A program made the position numbers and the translations under genes. From Haliotis asinina (taxonomy: Eukaryota; Mollusca; Gastropoda; Lepetellida; Haliotidae): a DNA stretch of 64,000 nucleotides. The stretch is from positions 57,840,004 to 57,904,003 of the forward strand of contig NC_090280.1 in assembly GCF_037392515.1 (NCBI RefSeq), given 5' to 3'. This document shows positions 42,901-53,789 of the stretch, in pieces; positions within the stretch are counted from its first letter, which is position 1; each line of letters begins with the position of its first letter. The notes beneath the pieces are model-generated. The model was not told the origin of the DNA, did no database searches, and saw only the letters and a program-made list of their open reading frames with translations.

Positions 42901-44004
42901 ATGGATATAGGCCATCATTGTTCGTAGCTGATTGCAGCCGTTGCACATTTGTAACGTAATTAACCAACGTCTTCTTTTCCAGTTGTAATGCAGATATGCG
43001 GCGAGTTGTGGGAGAAGAAAGGACCACCATTCCAATTCGTGGCTTGTGGAACATCTGTAGGGGCCATTTTGGCTCCTTTAATCGCCAAGCCCTTCCTTTG
43101 CCCATATCAGACAGACCCAGTCGATTCCGTCAACCAGAGCAAACCATTGTCTCTTACCAATTCCACCAGCCTTGTGCATGTATGGGACTCTATTATTTCC
43201 GAGCAGGGTGCAGGAATGAACACTGAGTGTACGGCCGAAGATACCCGTGTGCAATGGGCCTTCTTTGTTCTGGCTTGCTATATGCTCCCCGCGACCTTGT
43301 CGCAGCTGTACTACTGGCTTTTTTACAGAGCCATCCGACTTCAGCAAGTTGCCAAGACACCAGAGTATGTAGAACTCGATCATCAAGAAGAATTCAAGTT
43401 CAAACCCATCTATCTCGTCTTCTTCTTTGCCCTGTTTGTCATGTACATTCTCCTCAGTTCGCTGCCGGCAACCTATTCCGCCATCTTAACAGTGTACGGA
43501 GTTACAGGGCCACTGCGCATGTCCAAGGATGATATGGTGACGATGACGTCACTGTTCTGGTTGGGATCACTAGTCTGCAGGCTCTCAAGTGGGTTCTATA
43601 CTCGTCGGTTCTCCAACTTTCAAGTTATTACAGCTCATTTGGCAGGCCTGGTTGTCGTCGGGATCATCTTCGTCAGTCTAGGGAGCAGGTATCCTGTTGC
43701 ACTGTGGATCTTATCGCCAACAATTGGTTATTTCTCCGCACCATATCTAGCTGGGGTTCTTGCGTGGGTGACTGATTTTCTACATTTGCATCCGAAAATT
43801 ACTTCAATTTGTTTTCTGGCTTCCGGTGCTGGTAACATGCTATTCCCCTTCTTTGGGGGCCTCCTGTTTAATGACTATGGATCCTACACCTATCTGTATT
43901 TGATTTTCAGCATCATGCTAGGTATGGCAGTTACATATGCCTGCTTGTCCTCCCTTGCCAAGGTCCTGCCGCAGTCCAAGGACAAATCTATTGACCATGA
44001 TTAG
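39948..44004 (+). CDS. MFSD4/NaGLT1-like sugar transporter, paralogue 2
   Basis: A second predicted major facilitator transporter of the same type as the gene at 24068-31413. Exons are 39948-40019 (72 bases), 42014-42299 (286) and 42983-44004, giving 459 residues and a TAG stop. Exons 1 and 2 have exactly the paralogue's lengths, and the introns have the same phases (0, then 1). The start is MMTAISRRSKLIQTFWLF, with two adjacent ATG codons; TTTGCAG just upstream (to 39943) could be the acceptor of a 5' UTR intron. Exon 2 has ILGPTLLDLQLLL and GSMLGALAAGFLAPKF. The exon 3 loop has NQS and NST sequons after CGTSVGAILAPLIAKPFL. The C-terminal half has helices with LSSLPATYSAILTVYG, LGSRYPVALW, LAGVLAWVTDFL and LASGAGNMLFPFFGGLLF. 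The soluble tail is short and acidic-basic. Transport of glucose or a related sugar is a family inference. Confidence 0.87.
40020..40610. other. Intron 1 of transporter 2, first part, nothing recognised
   Basis: No repeat or exon recognised in this part of the intron. Confidence 0.4.
40620..40850. repeat. Worn tandem repeat (GTACTTAATGACC and ATGACATCCAC units)
   Basis: TTGTACTTAATGAC, TTATGACATCCACA and variants recur about every 50 to 60 bp. Similar worn units reappear at 41895-41990, so one array may have been split by later insertions. Confidence 0.5.
40923..41025. repeat. Pentanucleotide microsatellite (TCATG)n
   Basis: About 20 uninterrupted 5-bp units of TCATG lie in intron 1 of transporter 2. 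Confidence 0.97.
41056..41250 (-). pseudogene. mariner-type transposon 3' remnant
   Basis: CGAGGGCTGGTCAAAAAGTT after a TA dinucleotide looks like a mariner terminal repeat. On the minus strand, 41245-41114 reads AVNESLTVLPKEFYEYAHGI then MKHRYEKCLAIKGNYVEK and a stop, the C-terminus of a mariner transposase as I remember the family (W/HR.KC....G.Y.E). Everything upstream in the transposase is missing, so it is a 5'-deleted relic. Confidence 0.75.
41251..41640. other. Intron 1 of transporter 2, nothing recognised
   Basis: AT-rich; no exon or repeat supported. Confidence 0.35.
41691..41883 (+). mobile_element. SINE-B, 5' truncated, with 11-bp target duplication
   Basis: It starts at GAGGCTACTAACGGAATCGG and ends in CTCACTCACTCACC. 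ATTTCATGGCA flanks it (41680-41690 and 41884-41894). It lies in intron 1 of transporter 2. Confidence 0.9.
42405..42544. mobile_element. Small palindromic MITE, second copy of the AATAAAGAAGTT family
   Basis: TTTATGGAACGACAACTTCT is inverted at the right as AAGAAGTTATCATTCCATAA. It shares AATAAAGAAGTT and the ATAAA ends with 13950-14053. It lies in intron 2 of transporter 2. Confidence 0.65.
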
Positions 44005-44123
44005 AAAATGTTTTGTAAAATTACACAGAAACGTTTTCGACCGATTATAAATGTAGGAAGAATATTCCACAGCTAATTATCATGGCGTCAAAGATTAGTC
44101 TTGTCTTGATACACGGAGAAGAT

Positions 44124-44332
44124 GGTTTAGTTTTGCGCCGCTTTTAGTAATATTCCAGCATTATCACGACGAGGGTTATCAGAAATCGGCTTCACACGTT
44201 GTACCCATCTGGGGAATCGAATACGAGTCATCGGCTTGGAAAGCCAGAAAACGGTTTCACGAATTGTACCCATGTGGGAATCGACCCCGGATCTCCAGCG
44301 TGACGAGTGTACACTTTATCTACTTGTTACGT
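44124..44332 (-). mobile_element. SINE-A copy with duplicated middle
   Basis: GGTTTAGTTTTGCGCCGCTT, TTAGTAATATTCCAGCATTA, GGCTTCACACGTTGTACCCA and GGGGAATCGAATACGAG are followed by a second CGGTTTCACGAATTGTACCC and GGGAATCGACCCCGG, then GACGAGTGTACACTTTATC. The middle is present twice, a template jump or a merged pair. Confidence 0.75.
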
Positions 44333-44428
44333 GACTGTATTTAACATGTCCGCAATGCCTGTAGTGTAGCTACAGCAGCTTACCTGTTTTTTTTCCGATG
44401 ATGTATGTGTAACAAGTATCAAGGAAGG

Positions 44429-44542
44429 CCTGGGCCCACTTGCGCAAAGCGATCTTAGCGCTACAAGGATAGTAACTCCAATTCTCCAATATAGGCTTAA
44501 GATAGTCGTATCGCTAAGATCGCTTTGTGCAAGGGGCCCTGG
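44429..44542. mobile_element. GGGCCC MITE, copy 2
   Basis: CCTGGGCCCACTTGCGCAAA to the inverse CTTTGTGCAAGGGGCCCTGG. The centre (GGAGTTAC and TTAAGATAGTCG) is the reverse complement of the copy at 21200-21312. Confidence 0.8.
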
Positions 44543-44590
44543 ACTGCGCAGTTACCTGCGTATTGCTTGGACTCACCAGTCCTATCGTTA

Positions 44591-44627
44591 GGGGTGGGGT
44601 GGGGTAGGGGTGGGTGGGGTGGGGGGT
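44591..44627 (+). repeat. G-rich tract with quadruplex potential
   Basis: Seven runs of three or more G separated by single T or TA (GGGGTGGGGTGGGGTAGGGG and onward). It lies about 590 bp downstream of the transporter 2 stop. Confidence 0.8.
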
Positions 44628-44750
44628 GATGTGACGGGTAAGTCAACCCTTCATGTGTGTTTCTTACCAGTACATGGGTTTTTCTCGGTTAAGTTTGTTA
44701 CTTTTCCGTTTTTTATGATGTAAAAGGGAGAGAACTCTTTATACACGTGG

Positions 44751-44756
44751 AATAAA
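44751..44756 (+). promoter_or_regulatory. Candidate polyadenylation signal for transporter 2
   Basis: AATAAA in CACGTGGAATAAAGAGG, about 750 bp after the stop. It is the first clear AATAAA downstream. Confidence 0.4.
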
Positions 44757-44799
44757 GAGGAATGTTTCACTCCCCAAAAAGGGTTAAGGCTTATGTGTT

Positions 44800-45326
44800 C
44801 ACATACGAGTACAGCAACACTGCTGTGACAGAACGTATGCCATAGTCAGCCTGTGTTGTTACAGCACGGAAACCAGTGTGTTTCGATGTTACAGTACCTA
44901 TGCATAAACTAATATGCTGCATGATTTTAGTATGCACATAAATCAACCGATTTCTATGTTACAGTATGTGTATGAACCAAAACATTGTTATGTGCTTTAT
45001 ACAGGCTTATTTATATAGCGCACATATCCAGGCAACTAGTGCCTGATCAAAGCGTTGACAAATATTTCTCTCGATCACTGGATGTCAGTATCAACGACCC
45101 ATCGCGAAAATATCGTTACGTTACAGGATGAGACAATTGGTTGCAACAGAGATAATAAAATCGGCTATTACATGGTCTCTGGTTGCAGTGCTGAAGTATA
45201 TAATTGCTATGTTACACAAGGTGAATAAGGTATTTGGTTGTAGTGTGGAAATACATGCATAAGTCAATGCATTATTATGTTACAAAATGTGCATGATACA
45301 ATCGGATGGAGTGCTGAAGTACATGA
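44800..45326. repeat. Worn ancestor-like units of the 27-bp array
   Basis: TCGATGTTACAGTACC, TTCTATGTTACAGTATG, ATGCATAA and related words recur irregularly. They look like decayed copies of the unit that is clean at 45327-45575. Confidence 0.45.
45003..45060 (-). mobile_element. GCGCTATATAA-type retroelement end fragment
   Basis: AGGCTTATTTATATAGCGCA on the plus strand is the inverse of a TGCGCTATATAAATAAGC end, similar to the end at 34950-35182. Extent uncertain. Confidence 0.35.
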
Positions 45327-45575
45327 ATCAGTATATAGCTATGTTACAGTAAATGAATGATTCGATGATGTTACAGTACATGAATGATTCGATGATGTTA
45401 CAGCACATGAATGATTCGATGATGTTACAGTACATGAATGATTCGATGATGTTACAGTACATGAATGATTCGATGATGTTACAGCACATGAATGATTCGA
45501 TGATGTTACAGTAAATGAATGATTCGATGATGTTACAATAAATGAATGATTCGATAATGTTACAGTAAATGCATG
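45327..45575. repeat. 27-bp minisatellite (CATGAATGATTCGATGATGT unit)
   Basis: About nine units with an exact 27-bp period (for example TTCGATGATG at 45361 and 45388). GTACATG, GCACATG and GTAAATG are the main variants. Confidence 0.92.
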
Positions 45576-45892
45576 AACTAACATTTCGATGTTTGTGCAC
45601 TGAATTTTGATTTCCTTGTCTGAGCAGATTTACTTCAGTGTTGCATTATATGAGTGAAAAATACATTGTGTAGCGAAACATGTGGTATTCTGAATGAGGG
45701 TCAAAAGTGTGTTTAGAGGGACCTCATATACGTGTGAATACACCAGTCTTTCTTTTAAAAAAATGGCCAAGTGAAGATGGGCAGATTTATCTGCCCTTTC
45801 CTCTATCTTTGGTGATACGAAATACTTTGAATATTTAATTTGTTAGTGTTGAAATTGAAGTTTGATGAATAATTTAGAGTCTTTAAAGAGTG

Positions 45893-46097
45893 GTAAGAGG
45901 CGACGAATGGGTTCGGGTTTTCAGACTCACTGACTTGGATGATACGTGTCATTGGTTCCCATTTGCGCAGATCGATGCTCAGGTTGTTGATCACAGGATT
46001 GTCTCGTTCAAACTCTATTATTTACAGATCGCCGACATATGGCTAGACTAGTACTATTGCTGAATGCGGCGTAAAACACTACTCACTCTCACACACA
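45893..46097 (+). mobile_element. SINE-B, 5' truncated, with 12-bp target duplication
   Basis: It starts at GTAAGAGGCGACGAATGGGT and ends in ACTCACTCTCACACA. CTTTAAAGAGTG (45881-45892) and CTTTAAGGAGTG (46098-46109) flank it with one difference. Confidence 0.85.
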
Positions 46098-46124
46098 CTT
46101 TAAGGAGTGAAACTGGACCTGATG

Positions 46125-46322
46125 CATGGCGGCAGTCTGTAAAAAATTGAATCGGTGCCAGACAACCCGGTGATCAACAGTATAAGCATCCATCTACACT
46201 ACAGGGATACAATGACATATGTCAAAAAGCCAGCAAACCTGACCACCCGATCCCGTCGGTCACATCTTGTGACACGTATGGGGTACTGAAGATCAATGCT
46301 ACCTCGGATCTTCGCGGGTGGT
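46125..46322 (-). mobile_element. SINE-B copy, worn, tail missing
   Basis: Inverse blocks GGCGGCAGTCTGTAAAAAAT, CCAGACAACCCGGTGATCAA, ACCACCCGATCCCGTCGG and CTCGGATCTTCGCGGGTGG. It lies tail-to-tail with the plus-strand copy to its left. Confidence 0.75.
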
Positions 46323-47510
46323 TTGTGCGGAAACAGACATATTATAACATCAACACTTTCTTAAAGCTTAGTGCATGCTTTAGGGTTATGAATGAAAATA
46401 ATTTGAAATTAATCACAGCATTCCTTTTCATATAAAATATAAAGTCCGAAGTGATGCAAGCTTTCATTACGTTCACTGTAACGAAGAGGTTCCATGTGGA
46501 AATCGGTAGGACAAGAGATCCCATGCGACCTGCTGAAGAGCGAAAAACCGTTCACGAGTCAGTGGATGTCATGTGACATAGCACAAGTTAACCTCCGCTC
46601 AACTGATTGCATCTGTCTTCTATTTGTATTAATTCTTTCACGATTTCGCCGTGAGGCATATTGGTAACACAGCTGAAGCCTCTGGCTCGTGGTATAAAAC
46701 CTACCACGGAACAGGTAAAACCACACATACCAGACCGGCTACAAGTTTAAGTAAACGGTAAACACACGTTTAAGACGAACTTGCTTATAAGGAACGATGG
46801 ATATGACGAAATGATTTGGGGGTCCAACGGATCTGTATATCATATTAAAATACGGATAATACGTATAACCAACTTCGGTTATAATATACTGGACAAAAAA
46901 CAGGAATATATGTAAATTTTGAAAATAAGAATAATGATCTATTTATTCATTGATAATCTGATGACATATCAATCATAAATATCCCAATATCCCTAAATTA
47001 TTTTGTCCAGTATCTAACAAACTAAATTTAGTGCACCTTTGAGTTCGATGTATCCGTAGTTTACCTGACATATTTTGTCAGTTCATGGCATTGTTGAGGG
47101 AAAATCCATACTATTCCCCACAAAAAATGAACTTTCAATTTGGATAGAAAGTATTGACGTTATTAACTTTTCAAAGACAGACATCTTACACGTACCACCA
47201 TTTCTCTTTATTACCACCCTAAATACAACGCACGGGATGCACCTGCACAACCCAGTAGTCACATGTATGGAGTATCATTCTTGATTTTGACGGTTTTCCA
47301 GAAGGTCGATAAATCATTGTAGGGTATTAATTTGACAGCCATCCAGGATCACACAGTTGTTCTATTTGATCCTATCCGTTGTTTTTGTTTGAAAATTCAA
47401 ATTTCACGTCATACACCCATCAGCTTTCAAGGGCGATTACTGTACAAACACCGATGATGGAAAGTGCAAATAGTGATGCCCTTCATTATTGTTATCACAT
47501 CAACATAGAT
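46323..47510. other. Non-coding interval, nothing recognised
   Basis: No supported gene or repeat. Confidence 0.4.
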
Positions 47511-47513
47511 CGA

Positions 47514-48240
<727 letters not shown>

Positions 48241-48241
48241 G

Positions 48242-48398
48242 TGGGGCGGCGGGGTAGCCTAATGGTTTAAGCGTTCGCTCGTCACGCCGGAGACCCGGGT
48301 TCCATTCCCCATATGGGTACAATGTGTCTGGTGTCCGCCGCGGTGATATTGCTGGAATATTGTTAAAAAGCGGCGTAAAACTCAACTAAGTCATTCAA
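48242..48398 (+). mobile_element. SINE-A, full length
   Basis: GGGGCGGCGGGGTAGCCTAA with GGTTTAAGCGTTCGCTCGTC (A box region), GACCCGGGTTCCATTCCCCA (B box), TGATATTGCTGGAATATTGT and AAAGCGGCGTAAAACTCAAC. It is one of the best preserved copies, though short by about 15 bp in the GTGTGAAGCC part. Confidence 0.88.
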
Positions 48399-48422
48399 TT
48401 TAGCGAATGTACAAGTAAAATA

Positions 48423-48657
48423 AGTGAGTGAGTTTAGTTTTATGCCGCATTCAGAAAAATTCCAGATATATGGCGAAGGTGTGTAATTAATCACGTCTAG
48501 ACCAGACAATCCAATGACCAACAGCATGAGCATCAATCTCCATAAATATAAAACGATGACATGTGTCCATGATGTCAGCGAGTCTGACCACCCGATCCAC
48601 GATAGTCGCCACTTACGACAAGCATGGGTTACTGATGATCAGTTCAGACCCGGATGT
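48423..48657 (-). mobile_element. SINE-B, nearly full length
   Basis: GTGAGTGAGTTTAGTTTTAT, TAGACCAGACAATCCAATGA, GTCAGCGAGTCTGACCACCC, TTACGACAAGCATGGGTTAC and CAGACCCGGATG. It lies 25 bp from a plus-strand SINE-A, tail facing tail. Confidence 0.85.
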
Positions 48658-48785
48658 AAGCATCAGATACACATCGCAAATATGTCTTGAGATCTGCGCG
48701 ATAAACATGCATATTCACGTGTGTACATTATTCAATCCAATCCGGATATTGTGAATTGAGCCCAGCGTATTGTGTGCACTCTTTT

Positions 48786-48940
<155 letters not shown>

Positions 48941-49223
48941 CAAACATAGGCTAACTAACGCCTATATTGCATTCAATTAATTGTGCACATTCGACTTGAG
49001 TTGATTTGTTTGATATAAGTGTGAAACTCCTCATGGTGATTGTCACATGTGCTATGGACACAGTGACGCCACCGACTATCACGTCACAGGTACGTCCACA
49101 AGAGGGCGCTCCAATCAGGATCTGGTGTGACTATAGTGTTGTTACTGTTTCACAACCTCCGGGGACAGATGAATACGCCTATCGAATCTTCCCGTAACGC
49201 GTTGGTCTCTTGTGCAAGTGTCT

Positions 49224-49314
49224 CTACCGAAAGTTGAGTTCATGTTCCTGAAGTTGATCCCCTAGATGTTCTATCGGGGTCAGACCTAGATATCTGGAAG
49301 GCCGTGCCAAGGCA
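49224..49314 (-). pseudogene. Tc1-type transposase relic
   Basis: The minus strand reads ALARPSRYLGLTPIEHLGDQ then LQEHELNFR and a stop. This aligns with the Tc1 signature WPARSPDLNPIEHLWDQL. Only this short part of the DDE region is recognisable; flanking DNA may belong to the same element but is too worn. Confidence 0.55.
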
Positions 49315-49560
49315 CTGACGTCAGAACTATGACGGAAGCCAACAGTCACATGTGATGTGAGTGGTACAGCCTTGTGGTGAAACTCCCTCTGTTGTTAAAC
49401 AAAAAGAGGGTGACGTTCAAGAATTTGGTCGTTGACCTGATCCATGAGTTGTTTGATTCCACACCTCCACCACATGCAGGACATGGCTTCTGACACCTCC
49501 GAATTCCGCCACCGAGTCTGTCGACGTTCATTTCAGTTTGACATTCTTTCAAAGTCTGTA

Positions 49561-49665
49561 CGGGACGATAGGATAGCCTAGTGGTTAAAGCGTTTGCTTG
49601 TCACACCAAAGACCCAGATTCGATTCCCCACATGGGTACAATGTGTGAAGCCTATCATTCACTCA
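49561..49665 (+). mobile_element. SINE-A head
   Basis: GGATAGCCTAGTGGTTAAAG, CGTTTGCTTGTCACACC, CCAGATTCGATTCCCCACAT and AATGTGTGAAGCC. The 3' half is missing. Confidence 0.8.
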
Positions 49666-49943
49666 GCAACACGCGTAATACGGTGACATACGCCGGTCTT
49701 GTGGATCTAATTCCGATTTCTTGGAGACAGTTCGCGATTGCTTCCGACACCCTCCTCAAATCTACAGTTTAGGTGGCAGATGCATATCGATGTAGCGGTT
49801 TTCGTTTACTCTTAGTCTGCCATTTCGAACACTATTGGTTAATTGAGGCGGCCGTACCAAGACCTTAAATATGGTGCTCCGGCGTACTTTCAAATGACGT
49901 GAAACTATGTACACTATGCAGGTTATAATATAGCATTTGCACT
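49666..49943. other. Short non-coding interval
   Basis: Nothing recognised. Confidence 0.35.
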
Positions 49944-50577
49944 TGTTACGAGTGTGTATTTTCTGTGTATTTTGTTATTAATTAAGTAATAATTATTATT
50001 GGGTCACAACGTTTAGTGTTTTGAATAAGAATTATGATGGGTTACATTTCGTGTAATAGATGGTCAGCATTTCAAAGAATTTGGTAGCAGGCTGTCCGAA
50101 AATTATCTGCCCTTAGTTTTCTATTTGTTACTTCCGGGAGACTGCTAGAGATTTCTACAGTGTTGGCGATGGTCGTATGTGCCCGAACTTTCGGGAAATG
50201 ACGGAGTATATATATAAACACTAGTTGCCGTGTTGAGACTGGGACACACATTCACATTTCTGGAGTTTACACCATCAATATCCGTCAACGCCTGAAACTG
50301 CTGTCGGACCGTTCGGCGTGTTACATTCTGCATAACTGTTTCTCTCTCGCACTAAGACTTTGGTGAGTTTGCTATAATATATTTTGTGACCCATTGCCAT
50401 AGACTTTGTATCACTTGTATTGTATTTGAAATCGATATTGTGAAACTGACTTGTGACTTTTTATAAGTTGTTCTCTTGATTAATACAATATTTGAATGTT
50501 TTAGACTTGTCTTTGTTCTGTTTTGCTGGTTCTCAGGGAATTTCTTACATCTTTTGTCACAATTCTTAACCGTAACA
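49944..50577. mobile_element. Probable solo LTR, Ty3/gypsy-like, fossil
   Basis: The 634-bp segment begins TGTTACGAG and ends CCGTAACA, a TG...CA form with short inverted ends. It holds a TATATATAAA box near 50205 and an AATACAATAT-type region near 50484, the order expected of an LTR. Flanks CACT and CATT are a possible 4-bp duplication with one difference. No internal coding part is present, so it is a remnant. The family is a guess from the end sequence. Confidence 0.45.
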
Positions 50578-52265
50578 CATTGAATGTTTAATAAATAGAA
50601 GCATAAAATTTTTATTGATTAAATCATTTTAATTCATTGTTGTGTATACGGCGCATAAATAATTAAGCATTCAGATTTGCAGAGGATGTATTGAGGTCGG
50701 CGCATGATACGTTTGGATTGCATATTCAAATAAGCATATGTATACTTTTTTAAAAAAATAGGGAAACTTCTTTTTTAATTACGGTTAAAAAACTTTGGAG
50801 ATATATCAGAGTCAGTCAATGTTGATTTGATAATAATGAATGTTTTTAGAAAGCTTCACCACATGCACTTCCTTATGAACATAATTGCTGTGACAGTAAT
50901 CGCTATTGAAAGATGACCGGTGTATAGCGTGTTTCGTGTCTAAAAAGATAAAAAAAGCGAAAAGGTAAATAGACATCACACAGAACTCTGGTTACGCTGA
51001 ATTCCAATTCCTTGTTTCATAAGAAAATGGTATTTACAAGTGAATTCGAATTTTAAACTTCAGTAACACCGTATTTCTATATTGTATGGTGAGGTGTAGG
51101 CTGCATGACCTTAACGTAGACGTCACAGACTGTCCCTGTTGGCTATGGTCGTAAAATAATCCACAATTCATCTGGCTCACTGGTTGCACCTGTTATGGTT
51201 TGTGTGTGCTTATGTGATTGATACAATGTGATTGATATAATATCAATTCTGAAACAGACCGTCAACCTTTCAGAGCCTCGTTTCGAGATTTCCACGATTT
51301 CCGGGTTTCCGTTTGTCAGCGCTCGCTGTACGAGAGCATGCTGTACGACGTGTTTTCAAGGGTTGGGAGGAGCGTCGTGTTGCAATATGTAACTGCTTAG
51401 ATGTATCAAATTAGCTGATTAATATTTACGTATCCAGTTACCTGAATTAGTCTTAAAAATGCTGGACTGATTATTACACTCATTTGCGCAATAGTACGGA
51501 ACCCAGTCTGCAGGAAGCGAAACTCTTGTGTAATCAATGTTTTGACTTAATCGAGCTTCTTAACAAACCGTCAACATCAAGAATGGCACCCATGCACGGG
51601 CAACTGCATTGTGCACATGCATTCCGTGCGTCATGTGTAGGGGTGTTGACAAAGAGATGGTGGTCCGTTCAGGACATATTTGTGTTTGCAAAGTTTGTTA
51701 ACGCTTATGTTTCCTATCCAAATTGCAGGTTACCCTACTCTTTTGCAAGAGTATATGCTACAGGTATATTCAGATCGGCAAATTATATTCAGGTTAATGC
51801 AATACATGTACACATTCAGAACATCACAATATGCTTTCAAATCAACAAACCATGCGTGTTCACACAGATCAGAAGAATAAAGAATTTGTTTCAGTGTCAC
51901 TTTGTGGATCGTTCATTAAATGTGTGAGTGAAATGCATTAGAAGTTATCTAAAGTGGCACTCATTGCGACTCGCTGGGACTCATTGAAGTTTATGAATAA
52001 AAAATCCGGTTTAGTGTGTTGTGTTGAATAGCTGCTGGTAAATGTATAAGTCACGGATGGGTCTGGGACTGTTATGTCTACGTTGACAAGTTACCGGATT
52101 GGACAGATGACGTTTCGACAGCTTCCACTGTAGTTGTCATTAAATGAAAACAGGCTATTAATGTTTAGATTTCCGATAATAAAACCCAAGTATCTGATAG
52201 CAATGAAGAATGAACAGATAGCACAGAAGTAAGAACATGAACACTCCGTGCTGAGAACCCCTGTG
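50578..52265. other. Non-coding interval, nothing recognised
   Basis: A 147-codon open frame from about 51484 has no ATG at its start and no family resemblance, so I do not call a gene. Confidence 0.4.
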
Positions 52266-52269
52266 CCCT

Positions 52270-52374
52270 GATTTTCGAAGCTCTCTTAGTGCTAAGTCGT
52301 AAGACGCTCTTTAAATCGTAACTTAATGCTAATGTATGGCATTTTCGACTCTTAGTGATAAGAGAGCTTCTAGC
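52270..52374. mobile_element. Small palindromic MITE (AAGCTCTCTTAG ends)
   Basis: CGAAGCTCTCTTAGTGCTAA at the left is inverted as CTTAGTGATAAGAGAGCTTC at the right. It resembles the GGGCCC MITE family in layout (TCTTAG next to GCTA) but has different ends. Confidence 0.6.
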
Positions 52375-52439
52375 GGCATGATCGATGATCCTAAAGTGAG
52401 AAACACATTCTTGTTGTTCGTCCTATGGGTGGCATAATG

Positions 52440-53172
52440 CATTTCGACCATCCAATTACTTATATTTGAAAAAAAGCATTTATACCATTCAGTTACTAAT
52501 AATTGAATAATGAATTCATACATTCAATTACTAGTAATTAAGGAATGCATTCATACTATTCAACTGCTAATAATTGAATAATACATATATACCACTCAGT
52601 TACCAATCACTGAATGAGATATTTATATCACGCAGCTACTAATCACTAATAAACGCATTTACAACACTCGACCAGTGAAGACCTGGGGTAGAATAGCTAT
52701 TTGGCAACCCATATTTGCCACATAGGGCGACTATGCTTGTCGCAAGAGGCGACTAACGGGATCGGTTTGTTAAGCTCGCTGACTTGGTTGACACAGGTAC
52801 TCGGTCACCCGTTGTCATATCGATGCTCATGCTGTTGACTACTGGATTGTCCAGTCCAGACTCGATTATTTGCAGACCTCCGCCACATTGCTGGAATATT
52901 GCTAAGTTTGGCGCAAAACTCACTCACTCACTCACTCAGTTACTAATGATTGAATAATGCATTTATTTCATTCACTTACCAACAATGAAAATTGCGTTAT
53001 GCCATTCAATTTTAAATAATTGAATAATGCATTCATACCATTGAATTACCAGTAATTGAGCAATGCATCGTACCATTCAATTACTAAACACATTGACATT
53101 GCAAATATAGCACTGACTTACTAATCATTGAATGATGCATAGGTACCATTCAATTACTAATCATTGAGGAAA
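52440..53172. repeat. Worn 36-bp tandem repeat (CATTCAATTACTAATAATTG), split by SINE-B
   Basis: TACCATTCAATTACTAATCA, TTGAATAATGCATTCATACC and variants recur on both sides of the SINE-B at 52670-52938. Units on the two sides are equally diverged. Confidence 0.65.
52670..52938 (+). mobile_element. SINE-B, full length
   Basis: GACCAGTGAAGACCTGGGGT, GGCGACTATGCTTGTCGCAA, TGGATTGTCCAGTCCAGACT and a CTCACTCACTCACTCA tail. Confidence 0.87.
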
Positions 53173-53789
53173 GTAACAACCCCAGATGATTATGATTGCC
53201 GGAGTTTTCATTTTACATTGAATTATACTTTTTAATGCGTTCAACGTTCAATACGTTTCTATAATGACATTAGTGCTAACGAAAAATGATGAAATGAATT
53301 ACTGGAATAAATGATGTTTTGCATAAAGATACGATCATGTAATATGTAGATTAGGTAAAATACTTGGCAGGAAATATAGCATAAAAAGTACATCGTGTTC
53401 TTTTTTGTCATAGGAGTTGAAACGGCGGTCTTGCGTGTTAATATCCAATGATCTTAGATCATGACTTGTCAAAGACACTGTGCCCCAGTTGCTTTATGCA
53501 CGTGCTTCTGTTGAGGCATGTTGAGGCAGTGATGAAAGAGCGTCTTACTTCACAGTGCAAAAAAACGTTTGATGGTAATATAATCGTAAGCCATGACACG
53601 TAAATAGAGATCATCAATTTCTCGATCACCATGGTATCCAATAAAGGAAACACAGCCCGGGGGCATCTTACAAAAATACATGGATGGTGGCAGAGTTAGT
53701 GTCATTCATTTCACCTGGGATAGGCTCCCTTGACGGCAGTTCCACCCTTCAGTTCAGTGTGGATCAGCTGGGGAGACTAACAGCGCGAC
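53173..53789 (+). other. Upstream region and presumed 5' UTR of the type II membrane protein gene
   Basis: A weak TATA-like CATAAAAAGT lies near 53380. No firm promoter can be named. The 90 bp before the ATG are more GC-rich, consistent with a 5' UTR. Confidence 0.35.

Noticed and set aside
45328-45600. 90-codon minus-strand frame of CNIIESFIY repeats
   Set aside because: It is read through the 27-bp minisatellite, whose period is a multiple of three.
51484-51927. 147-codon plus-strand frame
   Set aside because: It lacks an ATG at its beginning, has no recognisable family, and no splice or promoter context was found.
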